The notes below the pieces were generated by a model. That model made no database searches and was not told the origin of the DNA. It worked only from the letters and a program-made list of their open reading frames with translations. Of a DNA stretch of 64,000 nt, positions 38,837 through 48,232 are shown one piece after another. This stretch comes from Helicobacter pylori (GTDB lineage Bacteria; Campylobacterota; Campylobacteria; Campylobacterales; Helicobacteraceae): NCBI RefSeq assembly GCF_009689985.1, contig NZ_QBAW01000002.1, forward strand, positions 124,001 through 188,000, written 5' to 3'. The stretch's first letter is position 1; the number at the start of each line of letters is the position of its first letter. The position numbers and the translations under genes were made by a program.

Positions 38837-39373
38837 TTATTTTTTAGCTGTTTTACCAGCTTTTCTAATAATGACTTCATTGCTGTATTTCACGCCCTTG
38901 CCCTTGTATGGCTCTGGGGGTCTGAAGCTCCTGATTTCAGCGGCGACTTGCCCTACTTTTTGCTTATCGCTCCCTTTGATAGTGATCGTGTTTTTTTCCA
39001 CCACCATTTCAATCCCTGCTGGAATGGGGTATTTCACCGGGTGGCTAAAACCCAAACTCAAATCCAAAGTTTTATTACCCAAAGCCACCTTATAGCCCAC
39101 GCCATTGACTTCTAAAGTCTTACTGAAACCAGTGCTTAAGCCTGTTACAATGTTGTTGGCTAACGCCCCATAAGTCCCCCAATAAGCCCTAGACTGCGCG
39201 TCTTCGCCCACAGGCTGGAAGCTCAATTGGTTGTTTTCAAGCGTGATTTTCACTCGGTTGTGAGTTTCTAACTCATGCTTTTCTTTGCTGTTTTTAAAAA
39301 GAAGCTTACTCCCTTCCACGCTCGCTTGCACAGAGCTTGGAATTTCAATGATTCTTTTCCCAATTCTTGACAT
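38837..39373 (-). CDS. rplF: 50S ribosomal protein L6
   Basis: L6 of 178 aa lies near the sarcin-ricin loop and the factor-binding region. It starts [15 protein letters not shown] and contains the signature [19 protein letters not shown]. The ATG at 39373 fits the family; 15 upstream in-frame codons overlap the end of rpsH and are not likely translated. Confidence 0.97.
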   Translation of the reverse strand: MSRIGKRIIEIPSSVQASVEGSKLLFKNSKEKHELETHNRVKITLENNQLSFQPVGEDAQSRAYWGTYGALANNIVTGLSTGFSKTLEVNGVGYKVALGNKTLDLSLGFSHPVKYPIPAGIEMVVEKNTITIKGSDKQKVGQVAAEIRSFRPPEPYKGKGVKYSNEVIIRKAGKTAKK

Positions 39374-39383
39374 TTTCAATCCT

Positions 39384-39779
39384 TTACCAAATGCTGCAAA
39401 GCACTTCGCCACCGACATTTTGTCTGTAAGCTTCTTCGTTAGTGATCACCCCTTTAGAAGTGCTTACCACAATCACGCCATAGCCATTTTTAAAGCGCTT
39501 CAACTCGTTTTTTTGCTTATACACACGACGACCAGGCTTGCTTAAGCGCTTCACTTCGCTGATTTTTGAATGCCCTTTTTCATCATAAGCCAATTGCACA
39601 TAAACCGATTGTTTCTTGTCTTTATCTTTGACATTGAAATCTTTAATGAAACCTTTTTCTTTAAAAATCTCTAAAATAGAAACCACGATCTTTGCGTAAT
39701 AAAGCTGTGTGAATTCTAAGCGGCGCATAGAAGCGTTTCTCAAACGAGTTAATGAATCTGCAATTATATCATTTACCAT
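39384..39779 (-). CDS. rpsH: 30S ribosomal protein S8
   Basis: S8 of 131 aa binds the central domain of 16S rRNA. It begins [16 protein letters not shown] and ends with [17 protein letters not shown] and GGEVLCSIW. In E. coli S8 is the translational repressor of the spc operon; I cannot see from sequence whether a target exists here. Confidence 0.98.
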   Translation of the reverse strand: MVNDIIADSLTRLRNASMRRLEFTQLYYAKIVVSILEIFKEKGFIKDFNVKDKDKKQSVYVQLAYDEKGHSKISEVKRLSKPGRRVYKQKNELKRFKNGYGVIVVSTSKGVITNEEAYRQNVGGEVLCSIW

Positions 39780-39788
39780 ATCTTATCC

Positions 39789-39974
39789 TTACCAACTGGC
39801 TTTTCTCAAGCCTGGGATGAGTCCCTCACTGCCCATTTTCCTTAGGCACACCCTACAAAGTCCAAAATCCCTATAAACCGAATGAGGTCTCCCACAAATG
39901 CGGCATCTGGTATAAGCCCTTACTTGAAATTTTGGTTTCCTTTGAGCCTTTGCTATCATTGATTTTTTAGCCAT
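39789..39974 (-). CDS. rpsN: 30S ribosomal protein S14, zinc type
   Basis: This short S14 has 61 aa with four cysteines in two CxxC pairs (CRICGRPH and CRVCLRKM), the zinc-binding C-plus form, rather than the roughly 100-aa zinc-free form of E. coli. It is an assembly protein in the head of the small subunit. It lies in normal position between rplE and rpsH. Confidence 0.98.
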   Translation of the reverse strand: MAKKSMIAKAQRKPKFQVRAYTRCRICGRPHSVYRDFGLCRVCLRKMGSEGLIPGLRKASW

Positions 39975-39983
39975 ATTAACCCC

Positions 39984-40529
39984 TTATCTCACTTTTGCAA
40001 AAGGCAATCCAAGCAATTCTAACAACTTGAACGCTTCTTTATCGTTGTCTGTAGAAGTTACCATAGTGATGTTCATGCCATGACTGACCATAATATCATC
40101 ATAAACCACTTCCGGGAAAATCAACTGCTCATTGATCCCAAAGGTGTAATTCCCACGCCCATCAAAACCATTTCGTGAAATCCCTCTAAAGTCTTTCACT
40201 CTGGGCAATGAAATCACAATCAGCTTCTCTAAGAAATTATACATGCGTTTATTCCTTAAGGTAACTTTCGCCCCTACCGCCATGCCTTCTCTGATCTTAA
40301 AGCCTGCAACGGATTTTTTCGCTTTAGTGATAACCGCTTTTTGCCCTGCAATCAAAGAAATCGTTTGCGCGATATTTTGCATGATTTTCATGTCTTTTGC
40401 ATGAGCCCCAGCGCCCACGCTGATAACGATTTTTTCTAGCTTGGGTAAAAGCATGGGGTTTTTGATGTCCAATTCTTGAGCGAGTTTTGCCCTCACTTCA
40501 TTTTGATAAAATTGTTTCAAACCAAACAT
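39984..40529 (-). CDS. rplE: 50S ribosomal protein L5
   Basis: L5 of 181 aa binds 5S rRNA and forms bridge B1b with S13. Conserved segments: [28 protein letters not shown] and [20 protein letters not shown]. The C-terminal sequence ending LLGLPFAK is normal. Confidence 0.98.
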   Translation of the reverse strand: MFGLKQFYQNEVRAKLAQELDIKNPMLLPKLEKIVISVGAGAHAKDMKIMQNIAQTISLIAGQKAVITKAKKSVAGFKIREGMAVGAKVTLRNKRMYNFLEKLIVISLPRVKDFRGISRNGFDGRGNYTFGINEQLIFPEVVYDDIMVSHGMNITMVTSTDNDKEAFKLLELLGLPFAKVR

Positions 40530-40541
40530 GTATCCAACTCC

Positions 40542-40763
40542 TTAGGCTTTCTTCACATTGGAAATGTGCATGGGCTTTTCTTTATGGATAAAGCCCCCTT
40601 TAGGGTTATCATCAGTAGGTTTAATCGCTTTTTTCACCACTTTACACCCTTCAACAACCACTTGAGAAGTCTTAGGCAACACCGCTAAAACCTTAGCGAC
40701 CTTACCCTTATCGTCTCCTGCAATGACTTTCACCATGTCATTTTTTTTGATTTCGCTTTTCAT
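40542..40763 (-). CDS. rplX: 50S ribosomal protein L24
   Basis: L24 of 73 aa is shorter than the roughly 100 aa of E. coli but contains the full KOW motif ([19 protein letters not shown]) and [15 protein letters not shown]. It helps start 23S folding. Its ATG overlaps the rplN stop by one base. Confidence 0.97.
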   Translation of the reverse strand: MKSEIKKNDMVKVIAGDDKGKVAKVLAVLPKTSQVVVEGCKVVKKAIKPTDDNPKGGFIHKEKPMHISNVKKA

Positions 40764-41131
40764 TATACAACCTCCGGCGCTAGAGAAATAATTTTCATGA
40801 AATTAGCGTAACGCACTTCTCGGCTCACTGGCCCAAAAATCCTTGTGCCAACCGGATCTTTTTTAGCGTCCAAAATCACTGCCGCATTGTCATCAAAACG
40901 CACCAAAGAACCATTTTTCCTTTGGATTTCTTTTTTCGTTCTCACCACAACGGCTTTGACTACTTGACCGCGTTTCACCTTGCCATTAGGGATAGCTTTT
41001 TTCACAGAAGCCACGATCACGCTACCCACGCTCGCATAGCGTTTGTGACTGCCTCCTAACACCTTAATACACATGATTTCTTTAGCGCCGCTATTGTCAG
41101 CGACATTCAATCTTGTAAAACTCTGTATCAT
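40763..41131 (-). CDS. rplN: 50S ribosomal protein L14
   Basis: L14 of 122 aa is at the subunit interface. [40 protein letters not shown] and [10 protein letters not shown] are the family motifs. It starts two bases after rpsQ. Confidence 0.98.
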   Translation of the reverse strand: MIQSFTRLNVADNSGAKEIMCIKVLGGSHKRYASVGSVIVASVKKAIPNGKVKRGQVVKAVVVRTKKEIQRKNGSLVRFDDNAAVILDAKKDPVGTRIFGPVSREVRYANFMKIISLAPEVV

Positions 41132-41133
41132 GC

Positions 41134-41394
41134 TTATACTCCCACTACTAAAATTTCTTTAAGCGTGAAGGACTTGGTTTTAGAAAGCGGTCTGCACTCA
41201 ATCGCGCTCACAAAATCCCCTACTTTCACCTGATTGTTTTCATCATGGATGGTGTATTTTTTGAACTTTTTAACAATCTTGCGGTATTTTTCATGCACCA
41301 CTTTTCTTTCCACAAGAATCACAGCACTTTTTTCAGCAAACTTACTGATAACCCTGCCTTGCACCAGCCTTTTATGCGGCTCTTTCGTATTCAT
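41134..41394 (-). CDS. rpsQ: 30S ribosomal protein S17
   Basis: S17 of 86 aa is an OB-fold protein that binds the 5' domain of 16S rRNA. Motifs: [19 protein letters not shown] and [19 protein letters not shown]. It lies between rpmC and rplN. Confidence 0.97.
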   Translation of the reverse strand: MNTKEPHKRLVQGRVISKFAEKSAVILVERKVVHEKYRKIVKKFKKYTIHDENNQVKVGDFVSAIECRPLSKTKSFTLKEILVVGV

Positions 41395-41407
41395 TGCTTA
41401 CCCTTTT

Positions 41408-41608
41408 TTACTCAACGCTAGAAGAATAATGCGCATTAATGGCCGTGTTAATGCGAGCGATATTTCTTCTGGCTTTCTTAATCTCGTTAGGATTACTCAA
41501 TTGCATAGCCTTTAACTTAACGCGCAACTCAAAAAGCTCCGCTTTCTTAGCATGCAACAACTCTTCTAATTCCTTGATACTCTTATCTTTCAATTCAGTA
41601 TATTTCAT
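41408..41608 (-). CDS. rpmC: 50S ribosomal protein L29
   Basis: L29 of 66 aa is a two-helix protein at the exit tunnel next to L23. It begins [20 protein letters not shown] and has the [17 protein letters not shown] signature. I start at the ATG 41608, which gives the usual length; it overlaps rplP by 14 bases. Confidence 0.96.
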   Translation of the reverse strand: MKYTELKDKSIKELEELLHAKKAELFELRVKLKAMQLSNPNEIKKARRNIARINTAINAHYSSSVE

Positions 41609-42020
41609 TTTCGCTCTCACAAGTTACAATTTTGGTTTTAAAAGGAAGTTTGCTCTGAGCTAACGCTAAAGCTTCTCTTGCTAGTCCTTCTTCAATGCCT
41701 AGCATTTCATAAACGATTCTGCCCGGCTTGATATTCATCACCCATTTTTCCACAGAGCCTTTACCTTTACCCATCCTGGTTTCTAAAGGCTTAGCGGTCA
41801 AAGGCTTATCGGGAAATACTCTGATCCACACCTTACCCGCTCTTTTAATGTGCCTTGTCATGGCCACCCTTGCGGATTCAATCTGGCGTGAATCAATTCT
41901 CCCATGCTCTATGGCTTTAATCGCAATATCCCCAAACGCAATAGAGTTACCACGATGGGCTTTCCCACGATTGCGCCCTTTCATTTGCTTTCTGTATTTT
42001 GTTCTTTTTGGCATTAACAT
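41595..42020 (-). CDS. rplP: 50S ribosomal protein L16
   Basis: L16 of 141 aa is close to the A site and the peptidyl-transferase centre. It shows [37 protein letters not shown] and [21 protein letters not shown] stands eight bases before the first ATG; a second ATG two codons later is possible. Confidence 0.97.
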   Translation of the reverse strand: MLMPKRTKYRKQMKGRNRGKAHRGNSIAFGDIAIKAIEHGRIDSRQIESARVAMTRHIKRAGKVWIRVFPDKPLTAKPLETRMGKGKGSVEKWVMNIKPGRIVYEMLGIEEGLAREALALAQSKLPFKTKIVTCESENEIY

Positions 42021-42022
42021 GA

Positions 42023-42727
42023 TTATTGCCTCCCTCTTCTGCTTCTTCTAGGCTCTCTTTCTTCTTTAGCCTCTTCTTTTTTCTCAAATTGGATACCTTT
42101 TTGCAAAACTTCCCCTTTGAAAATCCACACTTTCACGCCAATAATACCATATACCGTCATCGCTTCAGCAAAGCCATAATCAATCTTAGCCCTTAAGGTA
42201 TGTAAAGGCACGCGCCCTTCCATATACCATTCGGTGCGAGCGATTTCAGCCCCTGCTAAACGACCAGAAACGCGCACCTTGATCCCTTTAGCGCCGGATT
42301 TTAACGCCGCTTGCATGACTTTTTTCATCGCGCGGCGGAAAGCGACCCTTTTTTCTAATTGGGTAGCTACATTTTCTGCGGCTAGTTGGGCGTCAGCTTG
42401 GGGGCGTTTGACTTCTTTAATATTAATGGAGACTTCTTTTTTGATGAGCGTTTTTAAGCCTTCTTTGACTTTTTCAATATCCACGCCTTTTTTACCAATG
42501 ATAAGCCCTGGGCGAGCCGCTACGACCGTAACGCGCAGTTTTTTAGCCGCTCTTTCAATCACAATCTCGCTCACGCCGGCATAATAAAGCTCTTTTTTAA
42601 GGAATTTCCTAATCTTATTGTCTTCATCAATATTGCTTGGAGCGGTGCGAGCGCTAGGGAACCATCTAGAAGTCCAATTCCTATTAATACCTAATCTTAA
42701 ACCTACCGGATTAACTTTTTGTCCCAT
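42023..42727 (-). CDS. rpsC: 30S ribosomal protein S3
   Basis: S3 of 234 aa is part of the mRNA entry helicase. It begins [18 protein letters not shown], has the KH domain loop [10 protein letters not shown], and the C-terminal domain with [26 protein letters not shown]. The last 20 residues are charged ([14 protein letters not shown]). It is followed after two bases by rplP. Confidence 0.98.
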   Translation of the reverse strand: MGQKVNPVGLRLGINRNWTSRWFPSARTAPSNIDEDNKIRKFLKKELYYAGVSEIVIERAAKKLRVTVVAARPGLIIGKKGVDIEKVKEGLKTLIKKEVSINIKEVKRPQADAQLAAENVATQLEKRVAFRRAMKKVMQAALKSGAKGIKVRVSGRLAGAEIARTEWYMEGRVPLHTLRAKIDYGFAEAMTVYGIIGVKVWIFKGEVLQKGIQFEKKEEAKEEREPRRSRRGRQ

Positions 42728-42730
42728 GCC

Positions 42731-43099
42731 CTACTTACCTTCTGCTTGATTTTTTTTATGGCTTTTAGAAGATTTCATTTCTTTCCCTTCTGCTACTTCT
42801 ACGAATACATGAGATGTTGGCTTCCTAATGGCTGTGGCTCTGCCTTTAGCCCTTGGAATGGAGCGCCTAAGCACAGGGCCAGCATCCACTCTGCAAGAAA
42901 CAATCAGAGCGCTCTTGGCGTCTAAAGAGCCGTTAGCGACCGCAGAAGCCACCACTTTTGAAAGCACTCTAGCCGCTTTATTGGGCGTAAATTCCAAACT
43001 AGCGATCGCTAATTCAGCGTTCATGCCTTGAATCTGTCTTGCAATCAATCTGGCTTTAGTAGGAGATAACCGCACAAATCTTAATAACGCTTTACTCAT
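42731..43099 (-). CDS. rplV: 50S ribosomal protein L22
   Basis: L22 of 122 aa lines the exit tunnel; the beta-hairpin includes [20 protein letters not shown]. The N-terminal [19 protein letters not shown] is conserved. A C-terminal Lys-rich extension of about 15 residues follows the domain. Confidence 0.98.
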   Translation of the reverse strand: MSKALLRFVRLSPTKARLIARQIQGMNAELAIASLEFTPNKAARVLSKVVASAVANGSLDAKSALIVSCRVDAGPVLRRSIPRAKGRATAIRKPTSHVFVEVAEGKEMKSSKSHKKNQAEGK

Positions 43100-43108
43100 T
43101 CTACCCCC

Positions 43109-43390
43109 TTACTTGCCAATCTTTTTTTGGACACTGCCTTTGTGCCCTTTAAAAGTTCTTGTAGGAGCGAATTCCCCTAACTTATAACCCACATGGTTTT
43201 CTGTGATATACACAGGGACAAAAACCCTGCCGTTATGCACATTATAAGTAAAACCAATCATTTCAGGCAAAATGGTGCTTCTTCTAGACCATGTTTTAAT
43301 CGGGCGGTTATCCTTACCCTCTTTTGCCTTGAGCGTTTTTTTCATCAAGTGGTCGTCTATAAAAGGACCCTTTTTAATTGACCTAGACAT
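43109..43390 (-). CDS. rpsS: 30S ribosomal protein S19
   Basis: S19 of 93 aa is in the head of the small subunit and binds next to S13. Motifs: [31 protein letters not shown] and [18 protein letters not shown]. It stands between rplB and rplV. Confidence 0.98.
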
Positions 43391-43401
43391 TTTTTAACCC
43401 T

Positions 43402-44232
43402 TTATTTATGTTTCTTTCTGGAAATGATGAGCTTGTCGCTAGCTTTTTTCTTTCTAGTTTTATAGCCCTTAGCTGGAGTGCCCCAAGGCGATACAGGATG
43501 ACCGCTTGTCCCTGTTTTACCCTCACCCCCACCATGCGGGTGATCCACTGGGTTCATCGCGCTCCCACGAGTTTGCGGGCGGATGCCTCTGTGGCGGTTA
43601 CGCCCTGCCTTACCGATAGAGACATTGATAAAATCCTCATTCCCTACCACGCCAACACTCGCCATGCATTCGCTCAAAATGTAGCGCATTTCAGAGCTTG
43701 GCATCCTAAGAATGGTGTATTTATTTTCCCTACCCATGATTTGAGCGCTCATCCCAGCGCTTCTGGCTAATTGCCCGCCAGCCCCCGGATGCATTTCAAT
43801 GTTATGCACCACCGTCCCTATAGGGATATTTTTTAACTTCATCGCAAAGCCCACTTTAATATCCAAACCGCCTTCAGCAGCGATAACGCTATCGCCCACT
43901 TTCAAACCGCTTGGCTGTAAGATATAGCGTTTGTCCCCATCAGGATAGACCACAAGAGCGATGCGTGCGTTTCTGTAGGGATCATACTCAATCGCAGCCA
44001 CTTTCCCTTCAATGTTGTATTTGTTGCGCTTGAAATCAATAATGCGATAGAGTTTTTTAGCCCCTCTCTCTTTGTGGCGGCTAGTGATTCGCCCGTTATT
44101 GTTTCTCCCTGCTGTTGCTTTAAGCTTAGTGAGTAAGCCTTTGACACTGCTTTTTGCGGTAATGTCTTTAGAGTCCAACACCGACATGAAGCGTCTGCTT
44201 GGGGTGTAGGGCTTATAAGTTTTAATCGCCAT
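43402..44232 (-). CDS. rplB: 50S ribosomal protein L2
   Basis: L2 of 276 aa is needed for subunit joining and peptidyl-transferase activity. It shows [19 protein letters not shown], the central conserved His region [12 protein letters not shown] and the signature [20 protein letters not shown]. Length is normal. Confidence 0.99.
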   Translation of the reverse strand: MAIKTYKPYTPSRRFMSVLDSKDITAKSSVKGLLTKLKATAGRNNNGRITSRHKERGAKKLYRIIDFKRNKYNIEGKVAAIEYDPYRNARIALVVYPDGDKRYILQPSGLKVGDSVIAAEGGLDIKVGFAMKLKNIPIGTVVHNIEMHPGAGGQLARSAGMSAQIMGRENKYTILRMPSSEMRYILSECMASVGVVGNEDFINVSIGKAGRNRHRGIRPQTRGSAMNPVDHPHGGGEGKTGTSGHPVSPWGTPAKGYKTRKKKASDKLIISRKKHK

Positions 44233-44247
44233 AACGCTTTCTCCTTT

Positions 44248-44529
44248 CTACGCGCCAAGGGCGGCAATGCTAGCGCCCTCTGGAACTTTCACATAAAATT
44301 TCTTAAACGACTTTCTTTGTCCAAGCTTTCCTCTAAAGCGTTTCACCTTACCTTCTTGTTTCAAAGAATTGATTTTCAAAGGCTCAAAGCCAAAGTAAGT
44401 TTTAAACACTTCTTTGAGCTGGTTTTTAGTTACATGTTGAGCCGTTTGAACCACTAAAACACCTTTTTCTTGCAATCCTAATGACTTTTCAGTGTAAAGA
44501 ATTGACTTTATATCCATGATGTCTGCCAT
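44248..44529 (-). CDS. rplW: 50S ribosomal protein L23
   Basis: L23 of 93 aa lies at the tunnel exit and is the dock for trigger factor and SRP. The sequence has [19 protein letters not shown] and [19 protein letters not shown]. It lies between rplD and rplB with short gaps. Confidence 0.97.
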   Translation of the reverse strand: MADIMDIKSILYTEKSLGLQEKGVLVVQTAQHVTKNQLKEVFKTYFGFEPLKINSLKQEGKVKRFRGKLGQRKSFKKFYVKVPEGASIAALGA

Positions 44530-44532
44530 TTT

Positions 44533-45180
44533 TTACTCCTCTGTCTTATCTTGCACCACATGCTGAAACGCTGCTTCTTCCATCACCACAGAGCTAAACG
44601 CCGCTAAAAGATAAGCGTTTAACTCGCTCACATCAACAATAAGGCATTTTTTAAGGTTGCTAAAGGCTAACTCGGTGTATTCGTCCATGTTCATGCACAC
44701 AAACAAAGTGTCTCGTTGCTCCAAAGCCTGGAACATTTGATTGGCTTCTTTAGTCAAATGCTTTCTTTTGTTGTCTTCAACCACGCCTTTTATAGCGATT
44801 TTTTCCACCACAAAAAGCTTATTCGCTTGCGCTTTTTCTTCTAAAGCGTATTCTAAAGCCAAGCGTTTTTGTTTTTTGTTGATTTTAAGGTTGTAATTGC
44901 GCTCATTCGTAGCCCCATGAGAGACACCTCCACCCACAAACACAGGCGAAGTGATGCTCCCTGCTCTGGCTCTTCCGCCCCCTTTTTGCGCCCAAGGCTT
45001 CCTACCGCCCCCGCTCACTTCAGCGCGGTTTTTACTTTTAGCGGTATTAGCGCGCGCAGAAGATAAATAATGTTTCACGTAAAGATAGAGGTTATGGCTG
45101 TTGATACTCTCATATCTTTTAGGTAACTCCACGCTACCCTTTTCTTTCAAATGGCTGTCTAAAACGATGGCCTTACTCAT
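44533..45180 (-). CDS. rplD: 50S ribosomal protein L4
   Basis: L4 of 215 aa lines the exit tunnel with its extended loop ([20 protein letters not shown]), where macrolide-related mutations occur in other species. The globular fold is otherwise normal. In E. coli L4 controls the S10 operon; no such leader is evident here. Confidence 0.97.
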   Translation of the reverse strand: MSKAIVLDSHLKEKGSVELPKRYESINSHNLYLYVKHYLSSARANTAKSKNRAEVSGGGRKPWAQKGGGRARAGSITSPVFVGGGVSHGATNERNYNLKINKKQKRLALEYALEEKAQANKLFVVEKIAIKGVVEDNKRKHLTKEANQMFQALEQRDTLFVCMNMDEYTELAFSNLKKCLIVDVSELNAYLLAAFSSVVMEEAAFQHVVQDKTEE

Positions 45181-45214
45181 ATCAAACCCTTTATATTATA
45201 TTCAATGTATGGTT

Positions 45215-45790
45215 TTATACCGCTCTAATGCGTCCATAAGCCCCAGAAAAGCCGGCCACTGAACCCTTTAGCACTAACACCATACTTTCTTTATCAAAAG
45301 AGAGCACCTCGTTTTGGCAAGTAACTAGCTCATTGCCATAATGCCCTGCCATTTTCCTACCCTTTTGCACTCTTCCTGGCCATTCTCTGTTACCAATAGA
45401 ACCAGGGCGGCGATGGAATCGGCTCCCATGCGCTGCAGGCCCGCCTTGGAAATTCCAACGCTTCATCACCCCCGCAAAGCCTCTCCCCTTCGTTTTAAAG
45501 CTCGCTTTAACCCTTTTAAGCGTTTCTAAAGCACTCAAATCCAAATCGCCCAACTCTTGTTGTTGGGAAGCTTTTAAGGTAGCGAAATGGTTGAACTCTT
45601 TGCTGAGTTGGTATTTCTTTTGCTGGCCTTCAATCGCCTTATTGTGTTTTTTATGCATCGCATAGGCCACTAAAGCTTTCCCGTTTTCTAGCTGGCACAC
45701 TTTCGCTTGCAAGACTTTAAGCAAGGTTACAGGCGTGCTGTTAGCATCAATCGTGCGGCTCATGCCTATCTTTTGAACTAAAAATTCCAT
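45215..45790 (-). CDS. rplC: 50S ribosomal protein L3
   Basis: L3 of 191 aa is an early assembly protein whose loop reaches the peptidyl-transferase centre. It has [15 protein letters not shown], the conserved [20 protein letters not shown] and [24 protein letters not shown] Gln in the loop NFQGG corresponds to the methylated Gln of E. coli L3. Confidence 0.97.
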   Translation of the reverse strand: MEFLVQKIGMSRTIDANSTPVTLLKVLQAKVCQLENGKALVAYAMHKKHNKAIEGQQKKYQLSKEFNHFATLKASQQQELGDLDLSALETLKRVKASFKTKGRGFAGVMKRWNFQGGPAAHGSRFHRRPGSIGNREWPGRVQKGRKMAGHYGNELVTCQNEVLSFDKESMVLVLKGSVAGFSGAYGRIRAV

Positions 45791-45822
45791 ATCTAACCCT
45801 TATTTTATTATCTGCGTTAGGA

Positions 45823-46137
45823 CTACTTCGTTTCCATAGAAGTTACTTCTACATCCACTTCAGGAGCTAAATCCAACTTCATCAAGCTATCCACGGTTTC
45901 TGGGGTAGCCGAGATAATATCAATCAACCGGCTATAAACCCTAATCTCAAACTGCTCTCTTGAATCCTTATTGACATGCGGGGAGCGTAAAACGGTGTAA
46001 CGCTTATTCTTAGTCGGTAAAGGGATAGGCCCTCTAATTTCAGAACCTGAACGCTTTACGGCCTCCACGATAGCCACAACAGAGCGATCCAACACTCTAT
46101 GGTCATAAGCTTTGAGCTTCAACCTGATTTTTTCCAT
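45823..46137 (-). CDS. rpsJ: 30S ribosomal protein S10
   Basis: S10 of 104 aa starts the ribosomal block. [20 protein letters not shown] and [19 protein letters not shown]-type sequence are diagnostic. The ATG at 46137 gives the usual length and has AGGAG upstream; a frame extended to 46164 is unlikely. S10 also works in antitermination with NusB. Confidence 0.97.
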   Translation of the reverse strand: MEKIRLKLKAYDHRVLDRSVVAIVEAVKRSGSEIRGPIPLPTKNKRYTVLRSPHVNKDSREQFEIRVYSRLIDIISATPETVDSLMKLDLAPEVDVEVTSMETK

Positions 46138-46206
46138 AAACTCTCCTAAAAGAACTCGTTTCATTCGTTACTCAAAACAGAATAAAACAATAAAATAAAA
46201 ACTGAA

Positions 46207-46235
46207 ATACTACTCAAAATGCACCATTTAGTCAA
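46207..46235 (-). promoter_or_regulatory. Promoter of the S10 ribosomal operon
   Basis: On the minus strand TTGACT (46230-46235) and TAGTAT (46207-46212) are separated by exactly 17 bases. The start would be near 46200, giving a leader of about 60 bases before rpsJ. A -35 box this good is uncommon in H. pylori and suits a strongly expressed operon. Confidence 0.7.
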
Positions 46236-46274
46236 TAACTTTTGCTATTTTTAGGGCTTTTTAGAGATTTTTAC

Positions 46275-46291
46275 TTCCTTTTTATAAGGAA
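46275..46291 (+). promoter_or_regulatory. Small palindrome covering the ribosome site of the ATPase gene
   Basis: TTCCTT and AAGGAA flank five bases, and the right arm is the likely Shine-Dalgarno sequence, 10 bases before the ATG at 46301. Folding would mask it, but the stem is only six pairs and may be chance. Confidence 0.3.
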
Positions 46292-46300
46292 ATATAAAAA

Positions 46301-47434
46301 ATGCGCTACGATTATCTCAATTTAATCTCATTTGAAAGGAAGCTCATGCCCCTTTCTTGCTTGCACCCTTTTGGGCCTTTTGAAACCCCTAAAGAGCCAG
46401 CTTTAAACAACCCACTTTTAAAACCGCCTTTAAGCGATAAAATCTGTCTTTTAGGGCCAATGAAATCCGGTAAAACCACTTTCGCCCTTAAACTAGCGAA
46501 AAATTTTAAAAACCCTGTGTATCTCAATTACAATGACATGCGTTTGAACAAAAACATTCTAAGCTCGTGGCTTTTAAAATGGCATTTGGAAAAGAAAATG
46601 GACTTGCTCATTTTAGACAATATAGAGCGCCTAGATTTCAGCCTGCCCAAGCTTCCTAAAATCGTTCTTATCCCTAATTATTTAAGCCCCATAACAGTGC
46701 CCGATTTTAGCTTGTGCTATGCGTTAGGGTTGAGTTTTAAAGAATACACCAGCTTTTTCAAGCCCAACACCCCTAAAAACACCCTGTTTAACCGCTTTTT
46801 AAGAGACGGCAACGCTTTAGATTCGCTTTTTGTAGAAAACGAGCAAGAAAAAATCCTAAAAAAACAAGAAAATATCAAACTAATCTTTCAGGCTTACGCC
46901 CCCTTAATGGCTAAAATCTGCGCGCATCAGTCTAAATTTGTGAGCGCTTTTTATCTTTATATGCAACTCAAAAAAGAGCTTAAGATCTCTAAAGACACCC
47001 TTTATAAATTGTTACATGCGCTAGAAAAACAACGCATCCTTTTTTTAGTCCCTGATTTTGAAAGCCATAAAACCAAATTGTATTTGTGCGATTTTGCCTT
47101 GCCTTATAGCCTGACTCCTAGCCCCTCGCTTTTAAATATTTTTGAAAACATGGTTTTTTTAGAGCTTTACAAGCAATTCCCTAGCTTCAAGCTTTACTCC
47201 CATGACAACGGGATTTTTATTTTGCATAAAAATTCTACCAACAAGCTCGCCCTCATCGCCCACGCTTTCCCCACGCCCCATTTTTTAGAAAAGCAGCTTT
47301 TATGGTGCCATGAGCATGGGTTTTTTAATATCGTGGTGGTTTCTATCAACGCCCCCATTTCAGCAACTAATCCCCCCTGCAAACACCTCAATTTCATTGA
47401 TTTTTCTTTGGATATTCAATCTATTTTGGTATAA
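46301..47434 (+). CDS. AAA-type ATPase, orphan (HP1321-like)
   Basis: This is a 377-aa soluble protein with a Walker A loop (LLGPMKSGKTTFA, about residues 50-62) and a Walker B-like strand (MDLLILDNIERLD, about residue 100), followed by IVLIPNYLSP as a possible sensor strand. The C-terminal half resembles the winged-helix and nuclease-like regions found in archaeal-type or AAA_14/DUF4143 ATPases (KISKDTLYKLLHALEKQRILFLV). The cellular function is unknown. It is transcribed away from the ribosomal block. TATAAT (47430-47435) overlaps its stop codon. Confidence 0.82.
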   Translation: MRYDYLNLISFERKLMPLSCLHPFGPFETPKEPALNNPLLKPPLSDKICLLGPMKSGKTTFALKLAKNFKNPVYLNYNDMRLNKNILSSWLLKWHLEKKMDLLILDNIERLDFSLPKLPKIVLIPNYLSPITVPDFSLCYALGLSFKEYTSFFKPNTPKNTLFNRFLRDGNALDSLFVENEQEKILKKQENIKLIFQAYAPLMAKICAHQSKFVSAFYLYMQLKKELKISKDTLYKLLHALEKQRILFLVPDFESHKTKLYLCDFALPYSLTPSPSLLNIFENMVFLELYKQFPSFKLYSHDNGIFILHKNSTNKLALIAHAFPTPHFLEKQLLWCHEHGFFNIVVVSINAPISATNPPCKHLNFIDFSLDIQSILV

Positions 47435-47435
47435 T
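47430..47435 (+). promoter_or_regulatory. TATAAT box at the end of the ATPase gene
   Basis: A perfect TATAAT directly precedes the GTATTTAT repeat. A transcript from it would start inside the repeat, near 47443. Confidence 0.4.
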
Positions 47436-47444
47436 AGTTATTAT

Positions 47445-47492
47445 GTATTTATGTATTTATGTATTTATGTATTTATGTATTTATGTATTTAA
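47445..47492 (+). repeat. Tandem octanucleotide repeat (GTATTTAT)
   Basis: Five full copies of GTATTTAT and a partial sixth stand between the ATPase gene and the next gene. The unit is not a multiple of three, and the run is likely to vary in number between isolates through slippage. A frame through it encodes the octapeptide MYLCIYVF twice. Confidence 0.9.
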
Positions 47493-47555
47493 TATTATTA
47501 CTAAAATTTTTAATTGATTATTTAATATTTTTTATTTTTTCTTAAGCTAACTCGC

Positions 47556-47622
47556 TATAAACTATCCCAGTATTTCGCCTTTTTGAGAAATACCACCTAC
47601 CCTAAAAGCGTAGGGCGTTTTT
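47556..47622 (+). promoter_or_regulatory. Leader with two hairpins and a U-run before the 193-aa exported protein gene
   Basis: TATAAA (47556-47561) would start RNA near 47569. This RNA begins with a perfect seven-pair hairpin GTATTTC/GAAATAC (47570-47576 with 47587-47593), then a second hairpin CCCTA/TAGGG (47600-47604 with 47611-47615) followed by CGTTTTT. The second one has the form of an intrinsic terminator placed 29 bases before the ATG, so it could be an attenuator or the 3' end of a short RNA of about 55 bases. Confidence 0.5.
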
Positions 47623-47650
47623 AATATTCTTTTATAGAAAGGAAGCTACA

Positions 47651-48232
47651 ATGGACGCATTGAAAAAATTAAGTTTCTGCGCCTTGTTATCCCTAGGCCT
47701 CTTCGCTCAAACAGCGCATGCTGAGAGTTTTTTAGACATCGCAGACTATCCCAGTTGGCTTAAAGTCAATTTTTTTAAGCATGATCACTACCTCAACCAA
47801 TACATTGGTTCAGCCATTATCGTGAAAGAAAAAAACGATTTTTACTCCAACTACATTCTCTATGATGACAAATTGCCCCCTGAAAAGAACGCTGAAAAAA
47901 TCGCTCTTTTAAGAGCTAAAATGAACGCTTACAGCACTTTAGAAAGCGTTTTAATCACCACAAAAATGCACAAATCTATTGTTAAAGTGCTTCAAGCTAA
48001 AAATGACGCTATCAACGATTTATTCGAGCTTGTTGATTTTTTAGTGTCTAAATCCATTTTAGCTAAAAGGTTCGTGGATAGCATCAACCATCGTGTGTAT
48101 GTTATGGTGCAATTCCCTTTCATTCAGCCTGAAGATTTGATCGCTTATTTTAAAGCAAAGCGCATCAACCTTTCTTCAACGAGCGCTACCAATCTCAGCG
48201 CCATTTTAAACAAGGCGTTGTTCCACATCTAA
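47651..48232 (+). CDS. Exported hypothetical protein (HP1322-like)
   Basis: This 193-aa protein has a clear signal peptide ([24 protein letters not shown]). The mature part is helical and mixed-charge without cysteine, and I do not recognise a domain; it is probably periplasmic. AAAGGAAG precedes the ATG. The 3' end overlaps that of rnhB, coming from the opposite strand, by 27 bases. Transcription may be controlled by the hairpins in its leader. Confidence 0.8.
   Translation: MDALKKLSFCALLSLGLFAQTAHAESFLDIADYPSWLKVNFFKHDHYLNQYIGSAIIVKEKNDFYSNYILYDDKLPPEKNAEKIALLRAKMNAYSTLESVLITTKMHKSIVKVLQAKNDAINDLFELVDFLVSKSILAKRFVDSINHRVYVMVQFPFIQPEDLIAYFKAKRINLSSTSATNLSAILNKALFHI

Noticed and set aside
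32313-46000. Many plus-strand open frames of 60-120 codons opposite the ribosomal genes
   Set aside because: They are shadows of highly constrained ribosomal protein genes with no ribosome sites or family motifs.
47310-47492. 60-codon frame overlapping the ATPase 3' end and the GTATTTAT repeat
   Set aside because: It is mostly a shadow of the ATPase gene and ends in the repeat; only the short frame starting at 47443 was considered further.
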